Assembly (NCBI GenBank): GCA_044226655.1
Contig: JBGAGO010000003.1
Span: forward strand, 124,001 to 188,000
Reading direction: 5' to 3'
DNA from: JBEVOS01 sp044226655
GTDB lineage: Bacteria; Pseudomonadota; Alphaproteobacteria; Caulobacterales; Aquidulcibacteraceae
Length of the DNA stretch: 64,000 bases
The translations under genes were made by a program, and so were the position numbers. Shown piece by piece: positions 42,703 to 51,586 of this stretch. The notes beneath the pieces were generated by a model that worked only from the letters and a program-made list of their open reading frames with translations, was not told the DNA's origin and ran no database searches. Within the stretch, counting starts at the first letter, position 1; each line of letters begins with the position of its first letter.

Positions 42703-43557
42703 ATGACGGTGACGCATTCGCTTCTTTCCTTCTTCGCGCAGGCCAGCGCCGCGCAGACTGCTGCGACGGGAGCCACTGCGCCCGCCACCGCCGTCGCGCC
42801 TTCGCTGTCGGCCGAGCAAATCCAAGCCGCGAAGCAGGCGTCGGAAGCTGCCGAGGCCGCGGCCTCTGGCGCGCACGAAGTCAGCCTCATGGAGCTCATC
42901 AAGGAGCTCAACCCGGTTGAGCTCGGTGTCATGATCATCCTGGCGCTCTGCACGATCTACGCGCTCGCCCTGCTGTTCGAAAAAGTTTATGTCATGCGCC
43001 GGGCCTCGGGCCAAACGCGCGACTTCCTCAACGCCTTCCGCAAAGCCAATTCGGTCGAGGAAGCTGAGGCCATCGTCCGCAAGCTGCCGAACTCGGGCAT
43101 CAAGGCGATGTTCGACGCCGGCATGGCGGAAGTCCGCCGCACGCAAGACCTCGGCCTCTACACCATGCGCGATGCGCGCGACCACACCATGCAGCGCGTC
43201 AGCGCGGCGATGACTGTGCGCCAGAACGATCACCTCGAAGAGCTCGGCTCCAACATGACGTTCCTCGCCTCGATCGGCGCGAACGCGCCGTTCATCGGTC
43301 TGTTCGGCACGGTGTGGGGCATCATGGTCGCGTTCGTCGGCATCGCCTCGACGCAAACCACGTCGCTCGCGGTCGTCGCGCCGGGCATCGCGGGCGCGCT
43401 GCTCGCCACGGCCGCCGGTCTCGCCGCGGCCATCCCGGCGGTGCTGATCTACAATTTCGCGGCCAAGCAGATTTCCAAGCAAGGCAACAAGCTCGAGGAT
43501 TTCGCCTCCGAATTCATCGCCCTTGTGTCGCGCGATATGGACCGCCGCAGCGCCTGA
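42703..43557 (+). CDS. exbB: TonB-system proton channel ExbB (MotA/TolQ/ExbB family)
   Basis: The 284-residue protein has a signal-like N-terminus, an Ala-rich periplasmic segment, and three membrane helices (about 70-95, 185-210 and 222-245). The ExbB/TolQ signatures NAPFIGLFGTVWGIM and ALLATAAGLAAAIPAVLIYN are present. With ExbD it uses the proton gradient to drive TonB. It is the first gene of a four-gene exbB-exbD-exbD-tonB operon. Confidence 0.94.
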   Translation: MTVTHSLLSFFAQASAAQTAATGATAPATAVAPSLSAEQIQAAKQASEAAEAAASGAHEVSLMELIKELNPVELGVMIILALCTIYALALLFEKVYVMRRASGQTRDFLNAFRKANSVEEAEAIVRKLPNSGIKAMFDAGMAEVRRTQDLGLYTMRDARDHTMQRVSAAMTVRQNDHLEELGSNMTFLASIGANAPFIGLFGTVWGIMVAFVGIASTQTTSLAVVAPGIAGALLATAAGLAAAIPAVLIYNFAAKQISKQGNKLEDFASEFIALVSRDMDRRSA

Positions 43558-43589
43558 TCCAGCCCTCGTAGAACTCAAGGAGCGCTGCG

Positions 43590-44084
43590 ATGGCAGGCAA
43601 ATTGTCGGCGCCAGGGCATGGCGGGGGAAAGAGGGGGCGTCTCGACGTCAACTCCGATCCCAACGTCATTCCCTTCATCGACGTGATGTTGGTGCTGCTG
43701 ATCATCTTCATGATCGCGGCCCCCATCGCCTCGGTCGACGTCAAGGTCGATATCCCTGACAGCAAGATCAAGCCGTCGCAGCGGCCGCCCAAACCCACCT
43801 GGATTTCGCTCCAGGACCGTGGCGAAGGCGTGCGCGTGTTCGTGATGGAAGAAGAAGTCCCGATGGACCAATTGGGCGAGAAGGCGCGCGAAGCCTGGTC
43901 GCACAACACGCCGTCGATGGATTTCGAGCGCGATTGCCTCGTGCCTGACGCGCCCGTGCACTGCCGCATCTACATCCGCGCCGAAACGACCACCGCCTAT
44001 CGGAACGTCGTGCGCGTGATGAACCAGCTGCAGAACCAGGGCTTCACCAAGATCGGCCTGGTGGCCGAAGACCGTCGTCGGTAA
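43590..44084 (+). CDS. exbD: Biopolymer transport protein ExbD, first copy
   Basis: The 164-residue protein has one membrane helix with the ExbD motif NVIPFIDVMLVLLIIFMIAA, including the proton-carrying Asp, and a periplasmic domain. Compared with the second copy it has a longer central region with two Cys. It lies 32 bases after exbB. Confidence 0.93.
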   Translation: MAGKLSAPGHGGGKRGRLDVNSDPNVIPFIDVMLVLLIIFMIAAPIASVDVKVDIPDSKIKPSQRPPKPTWISLQDRGEGVRVFVMEEEVPMDQLGEKAREAWSHNTPSMDFERDCLVPDAPVHCRIYIRAETTTAYRNVVRVMNQLQNQGFTKIGLVAEDRRR

Positions 44085-44101
44085 CGGGAGGGACGAGGCC
44101 G

Positions 44102-44572
44102 ATGGCTGGTAAAATTTCCATGGGTGGCGGCGGACGTCGGGGCGGCATGCAGCCGAATTCCGACCCGAACGTCATCCCGTTCATCGACATCATGCTCGTG
44201 CTGCTGATCATCTTCATGGTCACCGCGCCGATCCCGACGGTCGATATCCGCGTTGACCTTCCGCCGCCGAACCCGGTCCCGTCACCCCCGCGCGAGGGCA
44301 TCCGCCCGACCATGGTGGTGATGGACGCCCGCGGCGGCATCTTTGTCGACGGCGAAGCGACGACGCTGTCACAATTGGAGGACGTCGTTCTGCGCCACGC
44401 GATCGAAAACAATTGGGCGCTGCAGGCCACGCAGATTTATGCGGAAGCCAAAGTGTTCGTCCGCGCCGATCAATCACTGGCTTACGGCGAAGTGCTGGGC
44501 GTGATGACCAAGCTCAAGGAAGCGGGCTTCGTCGGCGTCGGCATCTTCGCGGAAACGGCGCAGGAAGGCTAA
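44102..44572 (+). CDS. exbD: Biopolymer transport protein ExbD, second copy
   Basis: The 156-residue protein has the same membrane motif (NVIPFIDIMLVLLIIFMVTA) with the essential Asp. It starts 17 bases after the first copy. Paired ExbD genes occur in several alpha- and gammaproteobacteria and may form a heteromeric ExbD pair within the ExbB pentamer. Confidence 0.93.
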   Translation: MAGKISMGGGGRRGGMQPNSDPNVIPFIDIMLVLLIIFMVTAPIPTVDIRVDLPPPNPVPSPPREGIRPTMVVMDARGGIFVDGEATTLSQLEDVVLRHAIENNWALQATQIYAEAKVFVRADQSLAYGEVLGVMTKLKEAGFVGVGIFAETAQEG

Positions 44573-44578
44573 AGACAC

Positions 44579-45166
44579 ATGGTTCGCCTTCGCCTCATCT
44601 CGATGGGTCTTGCAGCCTTCATCTGCATCGCCATCGCCTATATCGCGATCACCTCGAAGTTCAGCGCCATCACGGACATCTTCAAGGAAGAAGACGCCGT
44701 GAAAGTGCAGGTCGAGGAAAAGCAGAAGCCGCCGCCGCCGCCGCCGCCAAACCGGCCGCCGCCGCCGCCGCCGCCGGAAATGCGCGTGCCCCCGCCGATG
44801 GTGGAAGCGCCGCCGACCGTGACGGACGTGCCGGTTGCGGTCGATCCGCCGCCGGCCCCGCCCGCGCCGGCCGTCATCACGAACCCGACCTGGCTTGAGC
44901 GTCCGAACGCCCGCGATTTCAGCCGCGAATATCCGGACCGTGCGCTGGAGCGGGAGCGGGAAGGCCGGGTCGTGCTCGATTGCGTCGTGAGCGCCGATGG
45001 CCGCATCGCGTGTTCGGTCGCGAGCGAAGATCCGACGGGCTGGGGCTTCGGCGCCGCCGCGGTCCGCATCTCGCGCGTGTTCCGGATCTCGCCGCGGACC
45101 GAAGACGGCCGCCCGACCGATGGCGGCCGGGTGCGGGTGCCGATCACCTTCCGCCTCGGGAATTGA
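44579..45166 (+). CDS. tonB: Energy transducer TonB
   Basis: The 195-residue TonB has an N-terminal membrane anchor (about 5-25), a Pro-rich span with long proline runs (about 50-105), and a C-terminal TonB domain (REGRVVLDCVVSADGRIACS, VRVPITFRL). It carries energy from ExbB-ExbD to outer-membrane receptors for siderophores, cobalamin or sugars. It starts 6 bases after the second exbD. No receptor gene is in this window. Confidence 0.93.
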   Translation: MVRLRLISMGLAAFICIAIAYIAITSKFSAITDIFKEEDAVKVQVEEKQKPPPPPPPNRPPPPPPPEMRVPPPMVEAPPTVTDVPVAVDPPPAPPAPAVITNPTWLERPNARDFSREYPDRALEREREGRVVLDCVVSADGRIACSVASEDPTGWGFGAAAVRISRVFRISPRTEDGRPTDGGRVRVPITFRLGN

Positions 45167-45288
45167 CGCCGCAGGGATGGACAGAAGGCGGGCCGTGCTC
45201 CGCAATTTCGCCGGTTTTGCCGACGACAGGCCAAGAGCGCGAGGGACATAAACTGCGGGGCGCCGCCGCCGCACTCAGGAGGAATGAC

Positions 45289-45681
45289 ATGAAGGTGTTC
45301 GCTGCAGCGCTGGCGGCGCTGATGCTGGTGTCGACCGCGTCCGCTCAGACGACGCCGGCGACCCCGCCGTCTGCCCCCCAGCCGCCGATCCCCGCGTCGC
45401 GCTGTCCGGATTTCCCGGCGAACCCGGCGCTGCCCGACGGCGCGACGGCCCGCAATTCGCGCGAAATGCGCGATGGCGATGCCGCCTATCAAGCCTGGGG
45501 CCAGCAAATGCAGACCGTGCTGGAATGCCGCCGCGTCGAAGCCGAGGAATTGCTGATCCAGGCCCGCACGCATGAAGCGCGCGTGCGCGAATTCAACGAC
45601 GCGGTCTCGCGGCTGAATTCGGTCGGTCAAGCCTGGCAGGCGGAAGCCACCGAATACAATGCGCGGACCACCCGCCACTAG
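45289..45681 (+). CDS. Small exported protein downstream of tonB
   Basis: The 130-residue protein has a signal peptide (about 1-19, ending TASAQ), a Pro-rich start, then a helical, charged region with two Cys. The ATG at 45289 follows CAGGAGGA. It may belong to the TonB operon (gap of 122 bases) and be periplasmic. A strong hairpin terminator follows. No family is recognised. Confidence 0.75.
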   Translation: MKVFAAALAALMLVSTASAQTTPATPPSAPQPPIPASRCPDFPANPALPDGATARNSREMRDGDAAYQAWGQQMQTVLECRRVEAEELLIQARTHEARVREFNDAVSRLNSVGQAWQAEATEYNARTTRH

Positions 45682-45705
45682 CGCTTGACGTCCGTCAGGT
45701 GAACG

Positions 45706-45738
45706 CGCCTCCCTTTCCAGCGAAAGGGAGGCGTTTTT
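45706..45738 (+). terminator. Intrinsic terminator that contains the ribosome site of the next gene
   Basis: An 11-bp stem (45706-45716 with 45723-45733) and 6-base loop are followed by TTTTT. The right arm holds GGGAGG (45726-45731), which lies 8 bases before the ATG of the crotonase at 45740 and is the only ribosome-binding sequence there. A read-through transcript would keep that site paired. Confidence 0.85.
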
Positions 45739-45739
45739 C

Positions 45740-46627
45740 ATGGCCAAGACGGAATTCGAGACCATCAAGCTCGACGTGGAGGACGGCGTCGCGACGCTGA
45801 CGCTCAACCGGCCTGACCGGATGAACGCATTCACCGGGCAGATGATGCTCGACATGATCGCGGCGTTCGACATTACCGACAAAGACGATGCGGTCGGCGC
45901 GGTGATCGTCACCGGCGAAGGCCGCGCCTTCTGCGCGGGCGCCGATCTCGGCGCGGGCGGTTCGACGTTCGACGCTGAAGCGCGGCTGGCGCGCGGCGAG
46001 GCCGGGCGCACGCAAGGCGATGAGCGCATCCGCGACGGCGGCGGGCGGCTGACGCTGCGGATTTTCGAAAGCCTGAAGCCGGTGATCGCTGCGGTGAACG
46101 GCGCGGCAGTGGGCGTCGGCGCCACGATGCAGCTGCCGATGGATATTCGGCTCGCCTCGACCGAGGCGCGCTATGGCTTCGTGTTCGCGCGCCGCGGGCT
46201 CGTGCCGGAAGCGTGCTCGTCCTATTTCCTGCCGCGGCTCGTCGGCCCACAGACGGCGCTGGAATGGTGCTACACAGGGCGCGTTTTTCCGGCGGCGGAA
46301 GCGGAGAAACGCGGCCTGGTGCGCTCGCTCCACGCGCCGGAAGAGCTGCTGCCCGCGGCCCGCGCCATCGCGCGCGAGATCATCGACAATGCCGCGCCCG
46401 TCTCCATCACGCTGACGCGGCATCTACTGTGGCGCATGCTCGGCGCCGATCATCCGATGGAAGCGCACAAGATCGACAGCCGCGCGATTTTCCGGCGCGG
46501 GGCCTCGAAGGATGTGCGCGAAGGCGTGGAATCCTTCCTGGCCAAGCGGAAGCCGAACTTTCCAGAGAAAGTCAGCGCCGACATGCCGGATTTCTATCCG
46601 TGGTGGCCTGATCGGCCGTTCTCTTAA
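45740..46627 (+). CDS. Enoyl-CoA hydratase/isomerase (crotonase) family protein
   Basis: The 295-residue protein has crotonase signatures: oxyanion loop GEGRAFCAGADLGAG and active-site region FARRGLVPEACSSYFLPRLV with Glu157. Only the second catalytic Glu is clearly present, as in several isomerase/hydratase subgroups. It probably acts in fatty-acid or aromatic-CoA breakdown. The ATG directly follows a terminator hairpin. Confidence 0.9.
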   Translation: MAKTEFETIKLDVEDGVATLTLNRPDRMNAFTGQMMLDMIAAFDITDKDDAVGAVIVTGEGRAFCAGADLGAGGSTFDAEARLARGEAGRTQGDERIRDGGGRLTLRIFESLKPVIAAVNGAAVGVGATMQLPMDIRLASTEARYGFVFARRGLVPEACSSYFLPRLVGPQTALEWCYTGRVFPAAEAEKRGLVRSLHAPEELLPAARAIAREIIDNAAPVSITLTRHLLWRMLGADHPMEAHKIDSRAIFRRGASKDVREGVESFLAKRKPNFPEKVSADMPDFYPWWPDRPFS

Positions 46628-46629
46628 GC

Positions 46630-47919
46630 TCAGGAGATCGGGCGGCCCTCGACCGCTTCGCCCGTGTCGAGTTTCCAGAGTGATGTGAAGAGGCCGAGCG
46701 CGGCGGCGCCGAAGAAGAGGCCGAGGCCCGGCAGGAGCGAGGCCCAGCGCGGACCGAACAGGCCCGCCGCGAAGCCGGTGATCGCCGAGCCGATCGGGGC
46801 GCCGCCCATGAAGCCCATCGAATAGATGGCGAGCACGCGGCCGAGATATTTCGGCTCCGCCGCGCTCTGCGCGATGGTGCGGCTCATGCTGATCCAGACG
46901 CCAGCGGCGAGGCCCCAAAAGGCGACGATCAACGCCAACAAGCCAAACGGCTTTTGCCAGAGGAAGCTGATCAGCGCCGCCGCGCCGATCATGTGCGCGG
47001 CCAGCATGGCGCGTCCTGGCCGCTGCAGCGGCGGCAGCCGCGTGAGGATCACGGCGGATACGAACGAGGCCGCCCAGAAAATCGCAAAGAGGATGCCGAG
47101 CAGGTTCGATTGCTGATCGGCGTCGCCGCCATAATCCTCGCGGATGATGAGCGGGAACAGCACCTGAAACGACCCGATGATGAACACGCCCGAGTAGAAC
47201 GCCGAGATCAGCATCGGCCCCATCACGGGGCTATTGAAGGAATAGGTCAGCCCCTCCTTCAAATCCTTGATTGCAGCTTTGAAGCGCCCGCCATCGTTCG
47301 GCTTCTTCTCCGGCGCCGGCGTGCGCAGGAAGAGCGCGACCAGAGCCGCCGCCGTCAGCACGCCCGCCTGCAGCACGAGATAGGGGCCGGTGTCGGCGCC
47401 GGCCGCGCGCGCGGTGATGATGCCGCCGATCTGCGCGCCGATCTGGACCGAGGTGGTCATGGCCGCCGCCGTCGCGATGGAGGGGGCGCCGCCCTGCTGG
47501 GCGACGCGGGCGACCACGCCGTTGAGCGCCGAATCCCGCGCCGGGCCGAGCAGCGCCGCGCAGGAGCCGACCGCGACCGCGTAGACCAGCAGGATCGGGT
47601 AGGTCAGCCCGCCGGCGAACACGATCAGCGCCAGGATCACGGACGCGGCCGCGATGCCCAATTGGAGGATCGCCAGGATTCGGTTCACCCGCGAGCGCTC
47701 TGCGATCAGCCCCCCGATCAGCAGCAGGGCGAACATCGGGGCCGAGAGCGCCATCTGGGCGATGCCGACCTGTTCCGGCGGTTCGCGCAGCACGAATGTG
47801 ACCAGCGCCGGGAACAGCACGAATTGGAGCCCGAAGGCGAAAAAATATAGCCCTACCAGCGTGTAGTAGATCACGAGCTCGGCGGCTGCGCGTGGCCGTT
47901 GCGACAAACTCGACCCCAC
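46630..47919 (-). CDS. Major facilitator superfamily transporter
   Basis: The 429-residue protein has about 12 membrane helices with an MFS layout (ALLLIGGLIAERSRVNRIL between helices 2 and 3, and a central cytosolic loop near 205-225). It resembles MFS groups of the enterobactin-exporter or drug-efflux type, but the substrate cannot be named. GTG start at 47919. It ends 2 bases from the convergent crotonase. Confidence 0.88.
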   Translation of the reverse strand: MGSSLSQRPRAAAELVIYYTLVGLYFFAFGLQFVLFPALVTFVLREPPEQVGIAQMALSAPMFALLLIGGLIAERSRVNRILAILQLGIAAASVILALIVFAGGLTYPILLVYAVAVGSCAALLGPARDSALNGVVARVAQQGGAPSIATAAAMTTSVQIGAQIGGIITARAAGADTGPYLVLQAGVLTAAALVALFLRTPAPEKKPNDGGRFKAAIKDLKEGLTYSFNSPVMGPMLISAFYSGVFIIGSFQVLFPLIIREDYGGDADQQSNLLGILFAIFWAASFVSAVILTRLPPLQRPGRAMLAAHMIGAAALISFLWQKPFGLLALIVAFWGLAAGVWISMSRTIAQSAAEPKYLGRVLAIYSMGFMGGAPIGSAITGFAAGLFGPRWASLLPGLGLFFGAAALGLFTSLWKLDTGEAVEGRPIS

Positions 47920-47981
47920 TTCGCTTCCTCAGCCTCGCCGCCAAGCCTTCCGGCGGTTCCCGTTGACGGGAGCTTAACGCG

Positions 47982-49196
47982 GTGCGTGCCTACGTCACCC
48001 GGATGCCCGCGTCGACGCCTGAGTCCGTTACGCCGCTCGAGCTTACCGACGCCGTGCGCGCGGAAGCCCGATCGGCCGTCGTGCAGCGTCTGACGGATGT
48101 CGTTTCGTGGCCGGAAAGCCGTATCCCGCTCTACGAGCGCCAGTTGGCCGCGGACCTGCTTTTGGGGCTCCTGCGCACGTCCAGCATCGAATTGCGTCGC
48201 CGCTGCGCCATGGGCCTGGCCCGGATCGAGGACGCGCCCAAGGCGCTGCTGCGCTATCTGGCGCGCGATGAGATCCAGGTGGCCGGCGTGCTGTTGGAGC
48301 AGGGCGCCGGCTTCGATGATTCGGATCTGATCGCCACCGTGCGCGGCGGCGTGACGGCGCATTGGCGGCTGATCGCGGCGCGCCGCAATCTCAGCGAAGC
48401 CGTCACCGACGCGCTGTTGCAGACCGGCGATGTGCCGACGGCCGAGACCTTGCTGCGCAACAATTTCGCGCGGTTCTCCGCGCAAGGTGTGGACAATTTG
48501 GTGGCCCGGTCGCGGCAGGCCAGCCATCTGGCCGGGCTTTTGACGCAGCGGCCGGAGCTGCGCCCCTCCGAAGCTCTGATGCTGTTCTGGTGGGCGGATT
48601 TTCCGGCCCGCGTGCAAATTCTTCGGCGGTTCGCGATCGACCGTTCCGTGCTGGTGGCGGAACTTGGCGAGGCGTTCTCCTTGGCCGCGCGCGAGGGTTG
48701 GGCCGACGCGGAAGCACGCAAGGCGCTGCAAGTCGTTGAACGGCGCCAGCGCAATCGCGCGGCCGCCAAGCAAAGCCCGTTCGGTTCGATCGAAGGCGCC
48801 ATCGCTGCCGCTGAGCACGGGCTCGACGGAAGAATCATGAACGAAATCGCTCACATGGGCGGGATCAAGCCGGCGACCGCTTCGCAGATTTTCGCCGATC
48901 CCGGCGGTGAGGCGATCGCGGTGTTTGCAAAATCGGTTGGGCTCAAGCGCCCGATGCTCGCCGCGCTCTGGCGCGCGCTGCAGCGGCCCGCGGGCGATCC
49001 GGAAAAGACCGACAATCCGCTCGGGCGGACGCTCTACGTGTTTGACACTTTGGCGACGGCGAAGGCGCAAACCGTGCTGCGCTATTGGAATTGGTCGTTC
49101 ACGGCCGATGCGTTGTTCACAGGCGGCGAACCGTTTGAGTTAGAGGCGAACGCCAGCGTCGCGCGGCGCAACGCGTCGCTCTTGTTCCGCAGATAG
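47982..49196 (+). CDS. DUF2336 protein
   Basis: The roughly 404-residue protein is helical and rich in Arg/Ala/Leu, matching DUF2336 (stretches such as RYLARDEIQVAGVLLEQG and VSRQ-like helices near 290-330). DUF2336 proteins are typical of alphaproteobacteria and look like HEAT-type helical repeats. GTG at 47982 follows GGGAG; ATG 48003 is an alternative. It is divergent from the MFS gene and precedes the Mrp-like operon by 79 bases. Function is unknown. Confidence 0.85.
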   Translation: MRAYVTRMPASTPESVTPLELTDAVRAEARSAVVQRLTDVVSWPESRIPLYERQLAADLLLGLLRTSSIELRRRCAMGLARIEDAPKALLRYLARDEIQVAGVLLEQGAGFDDSDLIATVRGGVTAHWRLIAARRNLSEAVTDALLQTGDVPTAETLLRNNFARFSAQGVDNLVARSRQASHLAGLLTQRPELRPSEALMLFWWADFPARVQILRRFAIDRSVLVAELGEAFSLAAREGWADAEARKALQVVERRQRNRAAAKQSPFGSIEGAIAAAEHGLDGRIMNEIAHMGGIKPATASQIFADPGGEAIAVFAKSVGLKRPMLAALWRALQRPAGDPEKTDNPLGRTLYVFDTLATAKAQTVLRYWNWSFTADALFTGGEPFELEANASVARRNASLLFRR

Positions 49197-49275
49197 CAGC
49201 GCCGCGCGGCAAATCGCGGCTGGCGAATCCGGTAACCGAAAGCTAAGACGCGGCTGGTTTTCGCGAGGGCCGATT

Positions 49276-49761
49276 GTGCGCGCAGCAGCTTTGCTCGCAG
49301 GTCTGGTCGGCCTGTGGATAATTTTATATTCCGCGGCTCCGTTGCGTCTTCAGGATGCGATCGTGGGCATTCTCGTCGCCCTCGCGATTGTGCTCGTCAC
49401 GGCGCGACTTGGCGGCATCGATGCGGACAGCGTGCCCCATTTCCGTTTGCTGCGGCTGTCGATTTTGCATCTGCGGCGCGCCTGGCCGGAGCTGCGCGGC
49501 GCCGGCGGCGTGGTGCGGCGCGCCATCGCGGCGGACGTCAACATGCGGCCCGCGCTTGTGCGCATGCGCAGCCGCCCGCAAAGCAATGCATCGCGCGCGA
49601 CCTTCGTGCAATTCGTCAGCGCGCATCCGGGCGGCCTTGTGATCGATGTCGACAATGAAAGCGTGCTCGCGCACGTGCTGCATGAAGACGGCCTCGACGG
49701 GCCGGCCTTGGCGCGGCTCGAAAGCGATGTGATCCGCGCCGTCGATGGGGCAGGCGCATGA
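49276..49761 (+). CDS. Mrp-type antiporter subunit E (MrpE/MbhA)
   Basis: The 161-residue protein has two N-terminal membrane helices and a cytosolic part with the MrpE pattern (LRRAWPELRGAGGVVRRAIA, FVQFVSAHPGGLVIDVDNES, VLHEDGLDGPALARLE). It is the first gene of a ten-gene membrane cluster, with a GTG start. Its stop overlaps the next start by 4 bases. In Mrp operons MrpE is usually fifth, but it is first in Mbh/Mbx-type modules. Confidence 0.88.
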   Translation: MRAAALLAGLVGLWIILYSAAPLRLQDAIVGILVALAIVLVTARLGGIDADSVPHFRLLRLSILHLRRAWPELRGAGGVVRRAIAADVNMRPALVRMRSRPQSNASRATFVQFVSAHPGGLVIDVDNESVLAHVLHEDGLDGPALARLESDVIRAVDGAGA

Positions 49762-50048
49762 TCGCGCTGGCGCTCGCCATCGGCCTGCTGGCGGCGCTTG
49801 GGCTCGTCTCGCTGCGCCTCATGCTCGGGCCGACGCTTTATGATCGCGCGCTCGCGGCCCACGCCATGGTGCTGCTCGCGGCGCTGGCGATGGCGGCGTT
49901 CAGCGTGGCGCGTGGCCGCGGCGACGGCGTCGATCTCGCCATCGCGCTCGTGATCGGCGATCTCGTGCTAGCGATCGCCGCACTGAAATTTTTTCGCCAG
50001 CGCTCGTTCCAAGCGCCGATGGCGCGCGTGGGCGGGGGCGAGCCATGA
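49758..50048 (+). CDS. Mrp-type antiporter subunit F (MrpF/MbhB)
   Basis: The 96-residue protein has three membrane helices and the MrpF motif RLMLGPTLYDRALAAHAMVL. Start and stop each overlap the neighbours by 4 bases. In Mrp complexes it is a small subunit near MrpE and MrpG. Confidence 0.9.
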   Translation: MIALALAIGLLAALGLVSLRLMLGPTLYDRALAAHAMVLLAALAMAAFSVARGRGDGVDLAIALVIGDLVLAIAALKFFRQRSFQAPMARVGGGEP

Positions 50049-50407
50049 GCGCGGCGCTCGATCTGGTGCGGCAATTGGCTGGCGCTGGGATCGGCGTGTT
50101 TGGTCTCGCTTTCATTCTGCTGGCCGTCATCGGCGCGCTGCGCTTTCCTGACGCGTTCACGCGGGCGCATGTGCTGACCGCGCTGGCGGCGTTCGCCGCG
50201 ATCATGCTCGTCGCGCTGGCGCTCCTCGCTTGGGATTGGCGCATCGGCGCGCGTCTGGCGCTTCTGGCGATCGTGATCTGGGCGGCAGCGCCGATGATCG
50301 CGCACGCCACGGCGGGCGCGGCGCATGCGGCGGGCCTTGCGCCGATCTTCGGCGATTACGCCGCGCCGCGGCCGGGCGCGCCACTGCGCCGGGGCCAAGG
50401 CGAATGA
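50045..50407 (+). CDS. Mrp-type antiporter subunit G (MrpG/MbhC)
   Basis: The 120-residue protein has three membrane helices and the MrpG pattern IGALRFPDAFTRAHVLTALA. The C-terminal tail after the third helix is longer than usual. It overlaps both neighbours by 4 bases. Confidence 0.9.
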   Translation: MSAALDLVRQLAGAGIGVFGLAFILLAVIGALRFPDAFTRAHVLTALAAFAAIMLVALALLAWDWRIGARLALLAIVIWAAAPMIAHATAGAAHAAGLAPIFGDYAAPRPGAPLRRGQGE

Positions 50408-50877
50408 TCGCGCAGCTTCCTCTCGTGGCCGCGAGTTTTGCCGCTTTGGCGCTGGCGGGCTTGATCGCCCTGACCTGGTTCATGGTCGGCGCGCGCGCTT
50501 TGTTCGCGGTCGCGATGAGCTTGGGCGCGTTCGGCGCGCTCGCGGCGCTCGCAGCGTTTGCGATGCACGCGCCCGCGGCGAGTTTCGCGATCATCGGCTG
50601 CGTCGCCATCTTGTCGCCGATCATCCTGCTCGGCGCGACCTTGCTGACCCAGCGGATCGTGCGCGCGCGCCGCGGACGCGCGATTGCCACCAGCCTCGGG
50701 CTCGCGGTCGTGATCGGGCTCACGCTCTGGCTCGCGCGCGATTTGCCGGCGCGCGCGGCCGCGCCCGAGACGGAGGGCGGATCGCTGCTGTTGGGCGTGC
50801 TGATCGCGTGCGGCGGCTTATCCGGATTTGGTTTGCTGGCGTTCGGCGAGCGCGGCGGCTTTGACGCGCGGCCATGA
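50404..50877 (+). CDS. DUF4040/MbhD-like membrane subunit
   Basis: The 157-residue protein has five hydrophobic segments. A single-gene DUF4040 (MbhD) subunit is expected at this place between the G and B subunits in Mbh/Mbx modules; in classical Mrp it is the C-terminal part of MrpA. The motif match is weak, so the assignment rests on position, size and topology. The protein lacks the charged residues usual in MbhD. Confidence 0.6.
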   Translation: MIAQLPLVAASFAALALAGLIALTWFMVGARALFAVAMSLGAFGALAALAAFAMHAPAASFAIIGCVAILSPIILLGATLLTQRIVRARRGRAIATSLGLAVVIGLTLWLARDLPARAAAPETEGGSLLLGVLIACGGLSGFGLLAFGERGGFDARP

Positions 50878-51254
50878 AGCAGGGCGATCCCGTTGCGTTG
50901 CGCGCGGCGACGCGCGCCCTGAGCCCCATCCTTTTCCTGGTGGGCGCTGGCGCCCTGGCGCGCGACGAGGCCGGCGCTGATTTCGCGGCGGGCGTGCTGT
51001 TCGCGCTCGCCTTCGTTGCGCATGCGCTGATCTTCGGCGTCGCCGCCGCGCGCCGCGCTGCGCCGCAGCCGATGTGGCGCGCGCTTGGCGCTCTGGCCAT
51101 CGTTGCGCTGGCGCTGGCCGCCTGCGCGCCCGATTGGCCTTACGCCGCGCGGCTGGCGGCGTGCGCCACGGCGGCGCTCTGCACCTTCGCCGTCACGCTC
51201 GCCTTCCTGGCGCTCTCCTCGCGCGCAAGCTTCCTCCGCGAGGAGGATTGGTGA
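50874..51254 (+). CDS. MnhB/MrpB-like membrane subunit
   Basis: The 126-residue protein has about four membrane helices. Its opening SPILFLVGAGALARDEAGADFAAG corresponds to the MrpB pattern of a helix followed by PGGGFxAG, but here the Gly-rich loop is AGADFAAG. It is therefore a divergent MnhB-domain protein. Start and stop overlap the neighbours. Confidence 0.65.
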   Translation: MKQGDPVALRAATRALSPILFLVGAGALARDEAGADFAAGVLFALAFVAHALIFGVAAARRAAPQPMWRALGALAIVALALAACAPDWPYAARLAACATAALCTFAVTLAFLALSSRASFLREEDW

Positions 51255-51586
51255 TGAGCGCGCATTTCATCGATCTTGCGCTGCTGGCGCTCTCGCTCTG
51301 CGTGCTCGGCGCGGGCCTCGCGCTCGTCGGCGCCGCGGGCGCGGTGACCAAGCGGCTCGCGGGCGCGGTCATCGCGCTGACAGGCGCAAGTCTCGCCGCC
51401 GCCGCTTTGGGCGCGCCGCCGGCCTTCGCAGCAGCTCCGATCGCGGTGCTGTTGGCGACAGTGCTGGCCGGCGCGGCGATCGCCGCGCGCCTGCAGGAGA
51501 GCTACGGCATCGCCGAACTCGCCGACATCGAAGCTGTCGAGCGCGACGCCGATAGCGAGGCTGACATCGGAACAGGGCCGGCATGA
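51254..51586 (+). CDS. NuoK/MrpC-like small membrane subunit
   Basis: The 110-residue protein has three membrane helices, as in NuoK and MrpC. The Glu of helix 2 that NuoK/MrpC use in the proton path seems to be replaced by a hydrophobic residue (GAVIALTGASLAAA). The C-terminus is acidic. The ATG overlaps the previous stop by 1 base, and its stop overlaps the D1 start by 4 bases. Confidence 0.65.
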   Translation: MSAHFIDLALLALSLCVLGAGLALVGAAGAVTKRLAGAVIALTGASLAAAALGAPPAFAAAPIAVLLATVLAGAAIAARLQESYGIAELADIEAVERDADSEADIGTGPA

